A stretch of 56,899 nucleotides of DNA. Source: an uncultured Flavobacterium sp. (GTDB lineage Bacteria > Bacteroidota > Bacteroidia > Flavobacteriales > Flavobacteriaceae). Below the pieces are notes generated by a model. The model was not told where the DNA came from and searched no databases. It saw nothing but the letters and a program-made list of their open reading frames with translations. Position numbers and translations under genes: made by a program. The DNA is taken from the NCBI RefSeq assembly GCF_946481155.1, contig NZ_CAMLMK010000006.1, positions 1 through 56,899 of the forward strand, read 5' to 3'. Positions 33,096 to 43,289 of the stretch are shown here, one piece after another (within the stretch, counting starts at the first letter, position 1; each line of letters begins with the position of its first letter).

Positions 33096-36000
33096 ATGAA
33101 AAAAAGATACTTTATTGGAATTTTATTATTGCTTTCACTTTATGGGTTTGGCCAGGACTGCGTTACTCAAATAACTTTATCCGGCGATGTGTCCATATGT
33201 TTAGGTGATGCTACTACATTAACGATACCGAACAGCGATCCGCTTATCAATTATCAGTTAAGGGATGGTGCAACTAATATTGGCACTCCGCAACAGGGAA
33301 ATGGAGGGGATTTATCTTTTATCGTAAGCCCGGGTGCAACAATAACCTATAGTGTATATGCAGTGGAATGTGATCTGACCTATACCGACGTTGTAACGGT
33401 AACGGTTCTAAATCCTGTGACACCGGTCACCGGCTTCAGTTATGCCACGCCACTTTGCGCCGATGATGCGAATCCATTGCCAGTTCCCGTTGGGGGATTT
33501 ACTGCTGGCGGTACCTATTCCTCAACAGCAGGATTAAGTCTTGATTCCGCTACGGGCGAAATCGATCTGGCATTAAGCACGGCAGGAACTTATACGGTAA
33601 CCTATACGGTTGCTGCGTCCGGTTGTAATCCTTCGGGCAACAGTACCTTTGACATAACAATAACAGCAGTTCCCACGGCAACTATAAGCTATGCGGGAAC
33701 TCCTTTTTGTAAATCTGATGGAGTGCAAAGCGTTTCATTATCCGGAACCGGAGCTTATACCGGAGGAACATACTCTGCTCCTGCCGGTCTAACAATTAAT
33801 GCTTCAACAGGTGTAATTACTCCAAGCAGCAGTACCGCAGGAACATACACTGTAACTTATACTATTCCGGCAAGCGGAGGCTGTGCCGCTGTGCCTGTAA
33901 CCACCAGTGTTACTGTTACAGCTGTACCGACAGCATCCATAAATTATGCGGGCAATCCTTTCTGTAAATCAGATGGGGTACAAAGCGTAACATTGTCAGG
34001 TACCGGAGCCTATACCGGAGGAACATACTCTTCTACAGCGGGTCTGATTATTAATGCTTCAACGGGAGCAATTACACCAAGTACAAGTACTCCAGGAACA
34101 TATACCGTGACATATACTATTCCGGCAAGTGCAGGTTGTGCGGCAGTTCCGGTAACCACGAGCGTTACGGTGACGGCTGTACCAACAGCATCCATAAGTT
34201 ATGCGGGAACCCCGTTTTGTGAATCCGATGGAGTACAAAGCGTGACATTATCAGGTACCGGTGCCTATACCGGAGGAACATACTCTTCTACAGCGGGTCT
34301 GATTATTAATGCTTCAACGGGAGCAATTACACCAAGTACAAGTACTCCAGGAACATATACCGTGACATATACTATTCCGGCAAGTGCAGGTTGTGCGGCA
34401 GTTCCGGTAACCACGAGCGTTACGGTGACGGCTGTACCAACAGCATCCATAAGTTATGCGGGAACCCCGTTTTGTGAATCCGATGGAGTACAAACCGTGA
34501 CATTATCAGGTACCGGTGCTTATACCGGCGGAACGTATTCCGCACCTGCTGGTTTAACAATTAATGCTTCAACAGGCGTAATTACTCCAAGCAGCAGTAC
34601 AGCAGGAACTTATACTGTAACTTATACTATCCCCGCAAGCGGAGGTTGTGCCGCTGTGCCTGTAACCACCAGCGTTACTGTTACAGCTGTACCGACAGCA
34701 TCCATAAGTTATGCAGGAACCCCGTTTTGTGAATCCGATGGAGCGCAAAGCGTTTCATTATCAGGTACCGGAGCTTATACAGGAGGAACATATTCTTCCA
34801 CAGCGGGTCTGATTATTAATGCTTCAACGGGAGCAATTACACCAAGTACAAGTACTCCAGGAACATATACCGTGACATATACTATTCCGGCAAGTGCAGG
34901 TTGTGCGGCAGTTCCGGTAACCACGAGCGTTACCGTTACAGCGGTTCCAACTGCAACTATTAGTTATGCCGGAACTCCTTTCTGTAAATCATTGGCAGCT
35001 CCTCAAAGCGTAACTTTGAGCGGAACCGGTGCCTATACAGGAGGAACCTATTCTTCAACAGCGGGTTTGAGCATCAATGCTGCTTCCGGAGCCGTTACGC
35101 CTAGTACCAGTACGGCAGGAACCTATACCGTTACATACACAATCCCGGCAAGCGGAGGTTGTGCAGCTGTACCGGTGACTACCAATGTTACCATAACTGC
35201 AGTGCCTACTGCATCAATTACTTATGCCGGAGAGCCATTTTGCAGATCCTTGGCGGCAGCACAAAGTGTTACGTTAACAGGAACTGGAGCATATACAGGA
35301 GGAACATATTCTTCTGTTCCCGCGGGATTAAATATTAATAGTGTTACTGGCGCTATAACTCCAAGCTCTAGTACAGCAGGAACCTATACCGTAACTTATA
35401 CCATTCCGGCAAACGGAGGATGTGCAGCGGTTCCGGTAACTACAAGCGTTACTATTACGGCAGTGCCAACGGCTTCTATAAGTTATGCCGGAACTCCATT
35501 CTGTACTTCTGACGGAGTGCAAAGTGTAACTTTAACAGGCACTGGCGCTTATACTGGCGGAACTTATTCTGCACCTGCGGGACTAAGCATTGATTCTTCC
35601 TCCGGGAATATCACACCAAGCAGCAGTACGGCAGGAACATATACTGTAACTTATACCATTCCTGCAAGCGGAGGATGTGCTGCAGTTCCTGTAACAACAA
35701 GCATAACTGTGACGGCTTTGCCTACAGCCATAATAAGCTATGCAGGAACCCCTTTCTGTAGATCAGTCGCAACTGCGCAAGCCGTTACACGAACAGGAAC
35801 AGGAGCTTTCACAGGAGGAACTTATAGTGCTACCCCAGCCGGATTATCAATTAATTCAGGTACGGGAGCAATAACTCCCAGCGCCAGTACTGCAGGAACC
35901 TATACTGTAACCTATACAATTCCGGCTAGTGGAGGATGTTCGGCAGTACCGGTAACTACCAGTGTTACCATTACAGCTGTGCCAACAGCCACTATTAGCT

Positions 36001-39000
36001 ATGCAGGAACGCCTTTTTGTAAATCATTGGCAACACCACAAAGTGTGACTTTAACCGGAACGGGGGCTTATACTGGCGGAACTTTTTCAGCACTGGCTGG
36101 ATTGAGCATAAATGCTTCTACCGGTGCCATTACACCAAGCAGTAGTACGGCAGGAACTTACACAGTAACCTATACAATACCAGCCAGCGAAGGCTGTGCA
36201 GCAGTACCGGTAACTACAAGCGTAACGATTACAGCCGTTCCTACAGCAACAATTACTTATCCTGCTGCATCATTTTGTAAAACAGCAGGAAATCAAAATG
36301 TTACATTAACAGGAACAGGAGCCTATACTGGCGGAACATACTCTTCGTCACCGGCAGGTTTAACTATAAATGCTGCCGGACGTATTACACCGGGAACCAG
36401 TGTTGCCGGAACTTACACTGTAACATATACTATTCCGGCAAGCGGAGGTTGCTCAGCAATTCCGGTAACAACAAGTGTTACAATTACAACTGCACCAACT
36501 GCGGCCATAAGTTATGCAGGAACTCCTTTCTGTAAATCAGATGGTGTACAAAGTGTGACATTAACAGGAACAGATGCCTATACCGGCGGAACTTTTTCAG
36601 CTACCGCGGGATTAACCATGGATACTTCAACTGGAGAAATTACACCAGCCACAAGTACAGCAGGAACTTATACCGTAACCTATACTATTCCGGCCAGCGG
36701 AGGTTGTGCTGCGGTTCCGGTAACTACCAGTGTAACTGTAACTGCGGTACCAACTGCGACAATTAGTTATGCGGGAACGCCTTTCTGTAGATCGATTGCC
36801 ACTGCGCAAGCCGTTACACGAACAGGAACGGGGGCTTTCACAGGCGGAACTTATACTGCTTCGCCAGCCGGATTATCAATTAATTCAGGTACGGGAGCAA
36901 TAACTCCTAGCGCCAGTACAGCCGGAACTTACACCGTAACTTATACTATTCCCGCAAGTGGAGGTTGTGCGGCAGTGCCAGTAACAACAAGTGTAACCAT
37001 TACTGCAGTACCAACTGCATCAATCAGTTATGCAGGAACGCCTTTCTGTAAATCGTTGGCATCTCCTCAAAGCGTAACTTTAGCGGGAACGGGAGCTTAT
37101 ACTGGTGGAACTTTTTCAGCTGCCGCGGGATTAACTATTGATGCTTCAACCGGAGAAATTACACCTGCCTCAAGTACAGCAGGAACTTATACCGTAACGT
37201 ACACCATTCCAGCAAGCGGAGGTTGTGCAGCAGTACCAGTAACAACAAGTGTAACCATTACTGCAGTACCAACTGCATCAATCAGTTATGCAGGAACGCC
37301 TTTCTGTAAATCCTTAGGTTCTGGCCAATTGGTAACCTTAACAGGTACGGGAGCTTATACTGGCGGAACATACTCTTCGTCACCGGCAGGACTAAGCATA
37401 AATACTTCTTCCGGATCCATCAATCCAAGCATCAGTACAGCAGGCAGTTATGTAGTCACATATACTATTCCAGCAAGCGGGGGTTGTACAGCAGTTCCGG
37501 TAACCACAAGTGTTACAATAACAGCTATACCAACCGCATCTATTAGCTATGCAGGAACACCTTTCTGTAAATCACTAGTATCTGGACAAAGCGCAACTTT
37601 AACCGGAACTGGCGCTTATACTGGCGGAACATATTCTGCACCCGCAGGTTTAAGTATTGACACATCTTCTGGAGATATAACACCAAGCAGCAGCAATGCG
37701 GGAACTTATACTGTAACGTATACCATTCCCGCAAGTGGAGGTTGTGCAGCAGTACCGGTAACTACAAACGTAACCATTACCGCAGTACCGACTGCAACTA
37801 TCAGTTATGCGGGCACACCTTTCTGTAGATCGAATACTACTGTACAAACCGTTATACGAACTGGTACCGGAGCATATACAGGGGGAACTTATTCCGCAAC
37901 ACCTGCCGGATTATCACTTAATACTTCGACAGGTTCGATAGCACCAAATTTAAGTACCGCAGGCGTTTATACTGTGACTTATACTATTCCCGCAAGCGGA
38001 GGATGTGCAGCAGTTCCGGTAACTACAAGTGTAACCATTACAGCTGTACCCACAGCCGCCATTAGTTATGCAGGAACACCTTTCTGTAAATCCCTGGGGG
38101 CTGGCCAGACTGTAACCCTAACCGGTACAGGCGCTTATACTGGAGGAACTTATTCTGCTCCGGCCGGATTAAGCATTAACGCTTCTTCTGGAGATATTAA
38201 CCCAAGCACCAGTACTGCGGGAACATACACAATAACATATACAGTGCCTGCAAGCGGAGGTTGTGCAGCAGTGCCAGTAACAACAAGCGTAACTATTACA
38301 GCTGTTCCGACAGCATCTATCAGTTATGCAGGAACGCCTTTCTGTAGATCAATTGCAACTGCGCAGGTTGTTACACGAACAGGAACCGGAGCCTATACCG
38401 GAGGAGTTTATTCTGCTTCACCGGCTGGTTTATCGATAAATTCTTCGACTGGAGCTATTACCCCGAGCACAAGTACAGCGGGTGTCTATACAGTAACTTA
38501 TACTATTCCGGCAAGTGGCGGTTGTGCTGCAATACCGGTAACTACTACTGTTACCATCACAGCAGTTCCTACAGCGTCCATCAGTTATGCAGCACCGTTT
38601 TGCAAATCTTTAGTAGGGGCACAAAGTGTAACATTGAGCGGAACAGGAGCTTATACCGGAGGAAATTATTCGGCTGCACCGGCAGGTCTGACTATTAATT
38701 CGGCGTCTGGTGATATTACCCCAAGCAGCAGTACGGCCGGAACTTATACCGTAACTTATACCATCCCTGCAAGTGGAGGTTGTGCGGCTGTACCAGTAAC
38801 TACAAGTGTTACAGTAACTGCAGCACCCACAGCTGCAATCAATTATGCCGGCGCTCCGTTTTGTGTAGCGGTATCGACTCCACAGAACGTGACTCTAACA
38901 GGAACCGGGGCTTATACCGGAGGCGTCTTTACAGCTTCTCCGGCGGGCTTAAGCATTGATTCCGCAACTGGAGCAATTACACCAAGCAGCAGTACTGTAG

Positions 39001-42000
39001 GAACATATACCGTAACATATACCGTACCTGCAAGCGGCGGATGTGCAGCAGTTCCGGTAACCACAAGTGTTTTAATAGACAGCAATCCTATCGGGGGAAC
39101 AGTATCGTTATCAAACAGCAGTATTGTTACTTCTACAATAGAATGCTTTACCGATTCAGGGACATTGTATTTATCAGGTCATGTGGGAACAATAGTGAAA
39201 TGGCAATATTCAATTACCGCTGGAACTACCTGGGTGGACATTGCAAATACTTCTACTTCTCATGCTTATATCGTAAATGAAACTACACTCTTCAGGGTAA
39301 TTGTGGAAAATACGGGTGGCTGTTCAGTCAGTTCTTCGATTGCAGCGATTTATATTATTCCGAATATCAAGCCTTCACCGGTAGCAGCGACGCCTTCTAC
39401 AATTTGTGATGGACAATCATCTATTCTAACTGCAACTAGCGGCTATGCTACCAGCGGCACTCTGGCATCAGGCGGAGATTTCCAAAATTCCAATCCAACA
39501 GGATGGTTGGTAGACAATTGTACCAATAACTGTTTAAATGCAGGTGCAAGTAATACTAATCCGGGCCCATGGCAATTATCCGCTACAAATGGAGGAACCT
39601 ATTCCGGTACAAATTATTTATCTTCCGGAAAATTTGCCATTGCTAACGGAAATTTTGATTCACAATTATATACACCGGTTTTCAATACCATAGGTTTGCC
39701 ATCCGCTACGTTGACATTTACTCATGGGTATAACTTCGGTGCAGGTGCAGGTGGTACTGTAGAAATCTCCGTAAATGGAGGCCCTTGGGTAGTTTTGGCT
39801 TCTTATGGACCGGGAACTGCGGGGGTGCCAAATCTAAGCCTTAACGGAAGCATTGATTTAAGTGCTTATTTAAATCAGACTAATTTACAAATCAGATTCA
39901 ATTATAACGGTACCGTGGGAAGCTCATGGGCCGTAGATAATATTGGAATTCCTGACGCCCCTCCGGGTATAACCACCACATGGGTCGATGCGACTACAGG
40001 TGCTGTTATCAGTAATTCGACTACTTTAACGGTAACCCCATCCGTAACAACCACATATGCAGTAATTTCATCTCTTAATGGTTGTAATAGCTTTGGAACT
40101 GAAGGAACGGCTTATGTTACTGTAACTGTAAATCCGAGACCAACTTCCGTGATTTCGCAAGATCAGTATGTGTGCTATGATGGCACCGCGACTTTCAGCG
40201 TAGCCTTAACCGGAACTGGCCCATGGAATCTGACCTATTTTAATGGAACCACTTCAACATCGGTAACTAATATTCCTGCCAGCCCCTATGTGTTCAACAT
40301 TCCAAACATGACTGCGAACCAGACCTATACCATCACAGCCTTGAGCGATACCAAATGTACTGCTCTCCCTGTTGACATGACAGGTTCGGCCACAGTAACA
40401 GTTATCGACGGAACACCCGGTGTATGGACAGGATTTGTAAGCACCGACTGGTTCGATTGTATGAACTGGGAAAAAGGACTGCCTTCTGACACTATCGACG
40501 CGCTTATTCCGGGAACAGCACCGCGAATGCCGGTTATTGATCCGCTCAGCCCTTACGCAGCTGCTTATAGCTTTATAGCAACTGCCCGGGATGTTACAAT
40601 TAATGCGGGAGCAACGCTGACAATGACTGCAAATTCTAATCTGCATCTGAAAAGAAATTGGCAAAACAGCGGCTCATTTATTCCGGGAACAGGAACAGTG
40701 ACCTTTAACAGCAGTACCAATAATCAGGTACAGTATATGAATGCAGCACCGGAAAACAATTTCATTGAAACTTATTATAACCTGCGCATTAACGCCACTA
40801 GCGGAGCCAAAGGTGTAAGCACTATAAACTTCTTCCGACTTACTGTTACGAATACCCTTGATTTGGCCAGCGGTGATTTACGACTAACCGGAGAAGCACA
40901 ATTGGTACAAGGCGGTACGGCACCAAATCCTGTAGGTTCCGGTAGTTTATTAAAAGACCAGCAGGGAAGTAAAAGCAGCTACCACTATAATTATTGGTGC
41001 TCGCCTGTAAGTCCGGACAACATCAACTATACCGTAGGACAGATTTTAAATGACGGAACCGACGTAACAACCGATCCGTTCAGTCCGGGAGCAATCAGTT
41101 TTGGAAGCGGTATCTCTTACGCAGACGGACCTGTTTCAAGTCCAATTAAAATAAGTACTCGCTGGATTTACAAATACACATTGGCCAGTACTAACTATTT
41201 CTTATGGCAGCTAATCGGAACAACAGGAAGTCTGAAAGTAGGTGAAGGCTTTACCATGAAAGGAATAAGCGGCACATCACTCAATACTGAAAATCAGAAT
41301 TATGTTTTCAAAGGAACCCCTAACTCCGGTGACATTACGCTTAACATAGCTCCAAATTCGTTATATCTGGTAGGAAATCCATATCCGTCAGCTTTAGATG
41401 CTGATGCATTTATCAGAGACAATATTTTGGATGGAGGAAATGCCAGCTCAAATGTCTTTAACGGAGCCTTGTACTACTGGGATCATTTCGGAGGAACATC
41501 TCATTACTTATCGCAATACGTTGGTGGATACGCAACTTATACCCTAATGGGCGGAACGGTAGCCATTTCCAATGATCCGCTGATAAATAACAATAATGCA
41601 ACAGGTACAAAAATCCCTAGAAGATACATTCCTGTTTCCCAAGGTTTCTTCATAAGAACCGATGTCGCAGGAAGTGTAATGACCAACCCGATTACCGGCG
41701 GACCTGTAAAATTCCGAAACACCCAGCGTGCTTTCAGAACGGAATCAGCAGCAAACTCTGTATTCTTCAGATCCGGCCAGCCAGTTGACGAAGAAGAAGT
41801 TGATCCACGCCAAAAAATCAGATTGGCCTTTGAAACACCATCCGGTTTAAGACGTCAGCTTCTGGTAGGCGTTGATGCAAGAGGAACCAATTCCTTTGAC
41901 ATTGGTTATGATGCGCCGATGGCAGATGTTAATATAGAAGATATGTTCTGGTATTTCAGCAACGGTAAATATGTAATCCAGGCCGTACATGATTTCGATC

Positions 42001-42485
42001 CGTCACAAATCATTCCGATCGGACTTAAAGTGAATGCAGCCGGAACCGGTAAAATTAAAATTGATGCCCTGGAAAATATTCCGGAATCGACACAAATTTA
42101 CCTCTTTGACAATACGACCGGCATTTATCATGATATTAAAAATCAGGAATTTGCAACGACTTTCCCGGTTGGAGAACACCTCAACCGCTTCTCTTTACGA
42201 TTCACAAGTGACTCACTAAGCGCGGAAGAATCGGTACTGAACGACGGAATTATGGTGTACAACGATAACGATCATATGCTGAACATCAAAAATAACCTTC
42301 AGGGTGTGAGAGTTGAATCCGTTCATCTGTACAATCTTTTAGGACAGTCGATCGCAAAATGGGAAGTTGAAAACGAAGACCAGCAAAGCATACAGCTTCC
42401 TGTAGAACACATTCGTTCGGGAGCCTATATCGTGAACCTGAAAACTTCCGATGGTCCGCTAAGCAAAAAAATAATCATCAAATAA
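33096..42485 (+). CDS. Giant repeat adhesin with T9SS sorting domain
   Basis: About 3,129 residues, secreted. The ATG at 33096 opens the signal peptide KKRYFIGILLLLSLYGFGQ; an ATG at 33087 adds three residues. After one divergent repeat come 21 Ig/PKD-like repeats of about 85 residues, each with a PFC and a GGCAAVP Cys that may form a disulfide. The region from about residue 2,000 holds a distinct beta-sandwich (NSNPTGWLVDN to WAVDNIGIP) and a WTGFVSTDWFDCMNWEKG segment, then a large C-terminal part (YNYWCSPVSP). The last 80 residues (VYNDNDHMLNIKN to LSKKIIIK) are a type A T9SS signal. Likely a surface filament for attachment or gliding; no T9SS machinery genes lie here. Confidence 0.9.
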   Translation: MKKRYFIGILLLLSLYGFGQDCVTQITLSGDVSICLGDATTLTIPNSDPLINYQLRDGATNIGTPQQGNGGDLSFIVSPGATITYSVYAVECDLTYTDVVTVTVLNPVTPVTGFSYATPLCADDANPLPVPVGGFTAGGTYSSTAGLSLDSATGEIDLALSTAGTYTVTYTVAASGCNPSGNSTFDITITAVPTATISYAGTPFCKSDGVQSVSLSGTGAYTGGTYSAPAGLTINASTGVITPSSSTAGTYTVTYTIPASGGCAAVPVTTSVTVTAVPTASINYAGNPFCKSDGVQSVTLSGTGAYTGGTYSSTAGLIINASTGAITPSTSTPGTYTVTYTIPASAGCAAVPVTTSVTVTAVPTASISYAGTPFCESDGVQSVTLSGTGAYTGGTYSSTAGLIINASTGAITPSTSTPGTYTVTYTIPASAGCAAVPVTTSVTVTAVPTASISYAGTPFCESDGVQTVTLSGTGAYTGGTYSAPAGLTINASTGVITPSSSTAGTYTVTYTIPASGGCAAVPVTTSVTVTAVPTASISYAGTPFCESDGAQSVSLSGTGAYTGGTYSSTAGLIINASTGAITPSTSTPGTYTVTYTIPASAGCAAVPVTTSVTVTAVPTATISYAGTPFCKSLAAPQSVTLSGTGAYTGGTYSSTAGLSINAASGAVTPSTSTAGTYTVTYTIPASGGCAAVPVTTNVTITAVPTASITYAGEPFCRSLAAAQSVTLTGTGAYTGGTYSSVPAGLNINSVTGAITPSSSTAGTYTVTYTIPANGGCAAVPVTTSVTITAVPTASISYAGTPFCTSDGVQSVTLTGTGAYTGGTYSAPAGLSIDSSSGNITPSSSTAGTYTVTYTIPASGGCAAVPVTTSITVTALPTAIISYAGTPFCRSVATAQAVTRTGTGAFTGGTYSATPAGLSINSGTGAITPSASTAGTYTVTYTIPASGGCSAVPVTTSVTITAVPTATISYAGTPFCKSLATPQSVTLTGTGAYTGGTFSALAGLSINASTGAITPSSSTAGTYTVTYTIPASEGCAAVPVTTSVTITAVPTATITYPAASFCKTAGNQNVTLTGTGAYTGGTYSSSPAGLTINAAGRITPGTSVAGTYTVTYTIPASGGCSAIPVTTSVTITTAPTAAISYAGTPFCKSDGVQSVTLTGTDAYTGGTFSATAGLTMDTSTGEITPATSTAGTYTVTYTIPASGGCAAVPVTTSVTVTAVPTATISYAGTPFCRSIATAQAVTRTGTGAFTGGTYTASPAGLSINSGTGAITPSASTAGTYTVTYTIPASGGCAAVPVTTSVTITAVPTASISYAGTPFCKSLASPQSVTLAGTGAYTGGTFSAAAGLTIDASTGEITPASSTAGTYTVTYTIPASGGCAAVPVTTSVTITAVPTASISYAGTPFCKSLGSGQLVTLTGTGAYTGGTYSSSPAGLSINTSSGSINPSISTAGSYVVTYTIPASGGCTAVPVTTSVTITAIPTASISYAGTPFCKSLVSGQSATLTGTGAYTGGTYSAPAGLSIDTSSGDITPSSSNAGTYTVTYTIPASGGCAAVPVTTNVTITAVPTATISYAGTPFCRSNTTVQTVIRTGTGAYTGGTYSATPAGLSLNTSTGSIAPNLSTAGVYTVTYTIPASGGCAAVPVTTSVTITAVPTAAISYAGTPFCKSLGAGQTVTLTGTGAYTGGTYSAPAGLSINASSGDINPSTSTAGTYTITYTVPASGGCAAVPVTTSVTITAVPTASISYAGTPFCRSIATAQVVTRTGTGAYTGGVYSASPAGLSINSSTGAITPSTSTAGVYTVTYTIPASGGCAAIPVTTTVTITAVPTASISYAAPFCKSLVGAQSVTLSGTGAYTGGNYSAAPAGLTINSASGDITPSSSTAGTYTVTYTIPASGGCAAVPVTTSVTVTAAPTAAINYAGAPFCVAVSTPQNVTLTGTGAYTGGVFTASPAGLSIDSATGAITPSSSTVGTYTVTYTVPASGGCAAVPVTTSVLIDSNPIGGTVSLSNSSIVTSTIECFTDSGTLYLSGHVGTIVKWQYSITAGTTWVDIANTSTSHAYIVNETTLFRVIVENTGGCSVSSSIAAIYIIPNIKPSPVAATPSTICDGQSSILTATSGYATSGTLASGGDFQNSNPTGWLVDNCTNNCLNAGASNTNPGPWQLSATNGGTYSGTNYLSSGKFAIANGNFDSQLYTPVFNTIGLPSATLTFTHGYNFGAGAGGTVEISVNGGPWVVLASYGPGTAGVPNLSLNGSIDLSAYLNQTNLQIRFNYNGTVGSSWAVDNIGIPDAPPGITTTWVDATTGAVISNSTTLTVTPSVTTTYAVISSLNGCNSFGTEGTAYVTVTVNPRPTSVISQDQYVCYDGTATFSVALTGTGPWNLTYFNGTTSTSVTNIPASPYVFNIPNMTANQTYTITALSDTKCTALPVDMTGSATVTVIDGTPGVWTGFVSTDWFDCMNWEKGLPSDTIDALIPGTAPRMPVIDPLSPYAAAYSFIATARDVTINAGATLTMTANSNLHLKRNWQNSGSFIPGTGTVTFNSSTNNQVQYMNAAPENNFIETYYNLRINATSGAKGVSTINFFRLTVTNTLDLASGDLRLTGEAQLVQGGTAPNPVGSGSLLKDQQGSKSSYHYNYWCSPVSPDNINYTVGQILNDGTDVTTDPFSPGAISFGSGISYADGPVSSPIKISTRWIYKYTLASTNYFLWQLIGTTGSLKVGEGFTMKGISGTSLNTENQNYVFKGTPNSGDITLNIAPNSLYLVGNPYPSALDADAFIRDNILDGGNASSNVFNGALYYWDHFGGTSHYLSQYVGGYATYTLMGGTVAISNDPLINNNNATGTKIPRRYIPVSQGFFIRTDVAGSVMTNPITGGPVKFRNTQRAFRTESAANSVFFRSGQPVDEEEVDPRQKIRLAFETPSGLRRQLLVGVDARGTNSFDIGYDAPMADVNIEDMFWYFSNGKYVIQAVHDFDPSQIIPIGLKVNAAGTGKIKIDALENIPESTQIYLFDNTTGIYHDIKNQEFATTFPVGEHLNRFSLRFTSDSLSAEESVLNDGIMVYNDNDHMLNIKNNLQGVRVESVHLYNLLGQSIAKWEVENEDQQSIQLPVEHIRSGAYIVNLKTSDGPLSKKIIIK
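33666..39072 (+). repeat. Array of 21 tandem 255-bp coding repeats
   Basis: Unit length is about 255 bp (85 codons), which keeps the frame. Neighbouring units vary from near identity to about 60 percent. The stretch beginning at 34011 and that beginning at 34265 are identical for roughly 230 bp, and much of it recurs near 34800. Near-identical adjacent units imply recent duplication or gene conversion. Confidence 0.9.
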
Positions 42486-42490
42486 GTACT

Positions 42491-42520
42491 AAAAAGTCCC
42501 GATTTTCCGGGACTTTTTAT
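42491..42520 (+). terminator. Intrinsic terminator of the adhesin gene
   Basis: AAAAAGTCCCG pairs with CGGGACTTTTT around an ATTTTC loop, six bases after the stop codon. Confidence 0.92.
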
Positions 42521-42559
42521 TTAACAAACCTTTACAAAACCCGTTTAAATCAAAAACGG

Positions 42560-42567
42560 TACCTTTG
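42560..42567 (+). promoter_or_regulatory. Promoter -7 element TACCTTTG
   Basis: TACCTTTG matches TAnnTTTG exactly, 21 bp upstream of the esterase ATG. No TTG lies at the -33 position. Confidence 0.5.
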
Positions 42568-42587
42568 GGGCTTCCTAAATAAAAGCC

Positions 42588-43274
42588 ATGAAAGTACGTT
42601 TTCTAATCCTTTTGATGTTGTTAACAATCAATTCCGTTTTCGCACAGTTAAAAACAATTGTCGGCGAAACCGATTATCCGTTTTGGATTAATGTTCCCGA
42701 AGCAGAGAAAAATGAAAAACAGCCTGTATTGATTTTTCTTCATGGCAAAAGCCTTTCCGGAACTGATATCAATCGTGTAAAACGGTATGGTGTCTTAAGG
42801 GCAATGGAGAAGGGAAGAAAAATTCCTGCGATTGTTGTGGCGCCGCAATTAGCTTCCAGATCCTGGAATCCTGATAAGGTTTTACAGCTTTTGGAATATG
42901 TCCAGAAAAATTACAATACCGATATGTCACGCGTGTATGTTTGCGGAATGAGTTTAGGTTCGTACGGAACGCTGCATTTTGCAGGAAAACATGCAGATAA
43001 AATAACAGCTGCTGTAGCTATTTGTGGTGGCGGAAATGTAAACGATGCCTGCAAATTGGCAACAATTCCATTATGGATCCAGCATGGTGATAAAGATTTT
43101 ATTGTTCGTATGTCCGAATCTAAAAAAGTGGCAGATGCCATTAAAAAATGCAAACCGGACGCGGATGTGACTTTTACTGTCATTCCAGGCGGAAATCACG
43201 GAAATGTTGAGCGGTTATTTCATGAAGATGCTTTGTATAAGTGGCTTTTCAAACAAGTCAAGCAACTACCATAA
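42588..43274 (+). CDS. Exported alpha/beta hydrolase (esterase/phospholipase type)
   Basis: A 228-residue hydrolase with signal peptide KVRFLILLMLLTINSVFAQ. The fold is alpha/beta hydrolase: PVLIFLHGKSLSGTD oxyanion strand, nucleophile Ser122 in CGMSLGSYG, acid in HGDKDFIV (Asp168 or Asp170) and His204 in GGNHGN. The set resembles small carboxylesterases or dienelactone hydrolase-like periplasmic enzymes. Substrate unknown. It is convergent with the serine hydrolase gene, 15 bp away, without a visible terminator between them. Confidence 0.88.
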   Translation: MKVRFLILLMLLTINSVFAQLKTIVGETDYPFWINVPEAEKNEKQPVLIFLHGKSLSGTDINRVKRYGVLRAMEKGRKIPAIVVAPQLASRSWNPDKVLQLLEYVQKNYNTDMSRVYVCGMSLGSYGTLHFAGKHADKITAAVAICGGGNVNDACKLATIPLWIQHGDKDFIVRMSESKKVADAIKKCKPDADVTFTVIPGGNHGNVERLFHEDALYKWLFKQVKQLP

Positions 43275-43289
43275 AAATTAATTTTCGTT

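Noticed and set aside
34010..34450. Antisense frames repeated every 255 bp inside the adhesin gene
   Set aside because: They are mirrors of the coding repeat; identical copies follow from repeat identity, not from separate genes.
33666..39072. CRISPR-like regular repeats
   Set aside because: The period is 255 bp, the repeats are coding and there are no unique spacers or cas genes.
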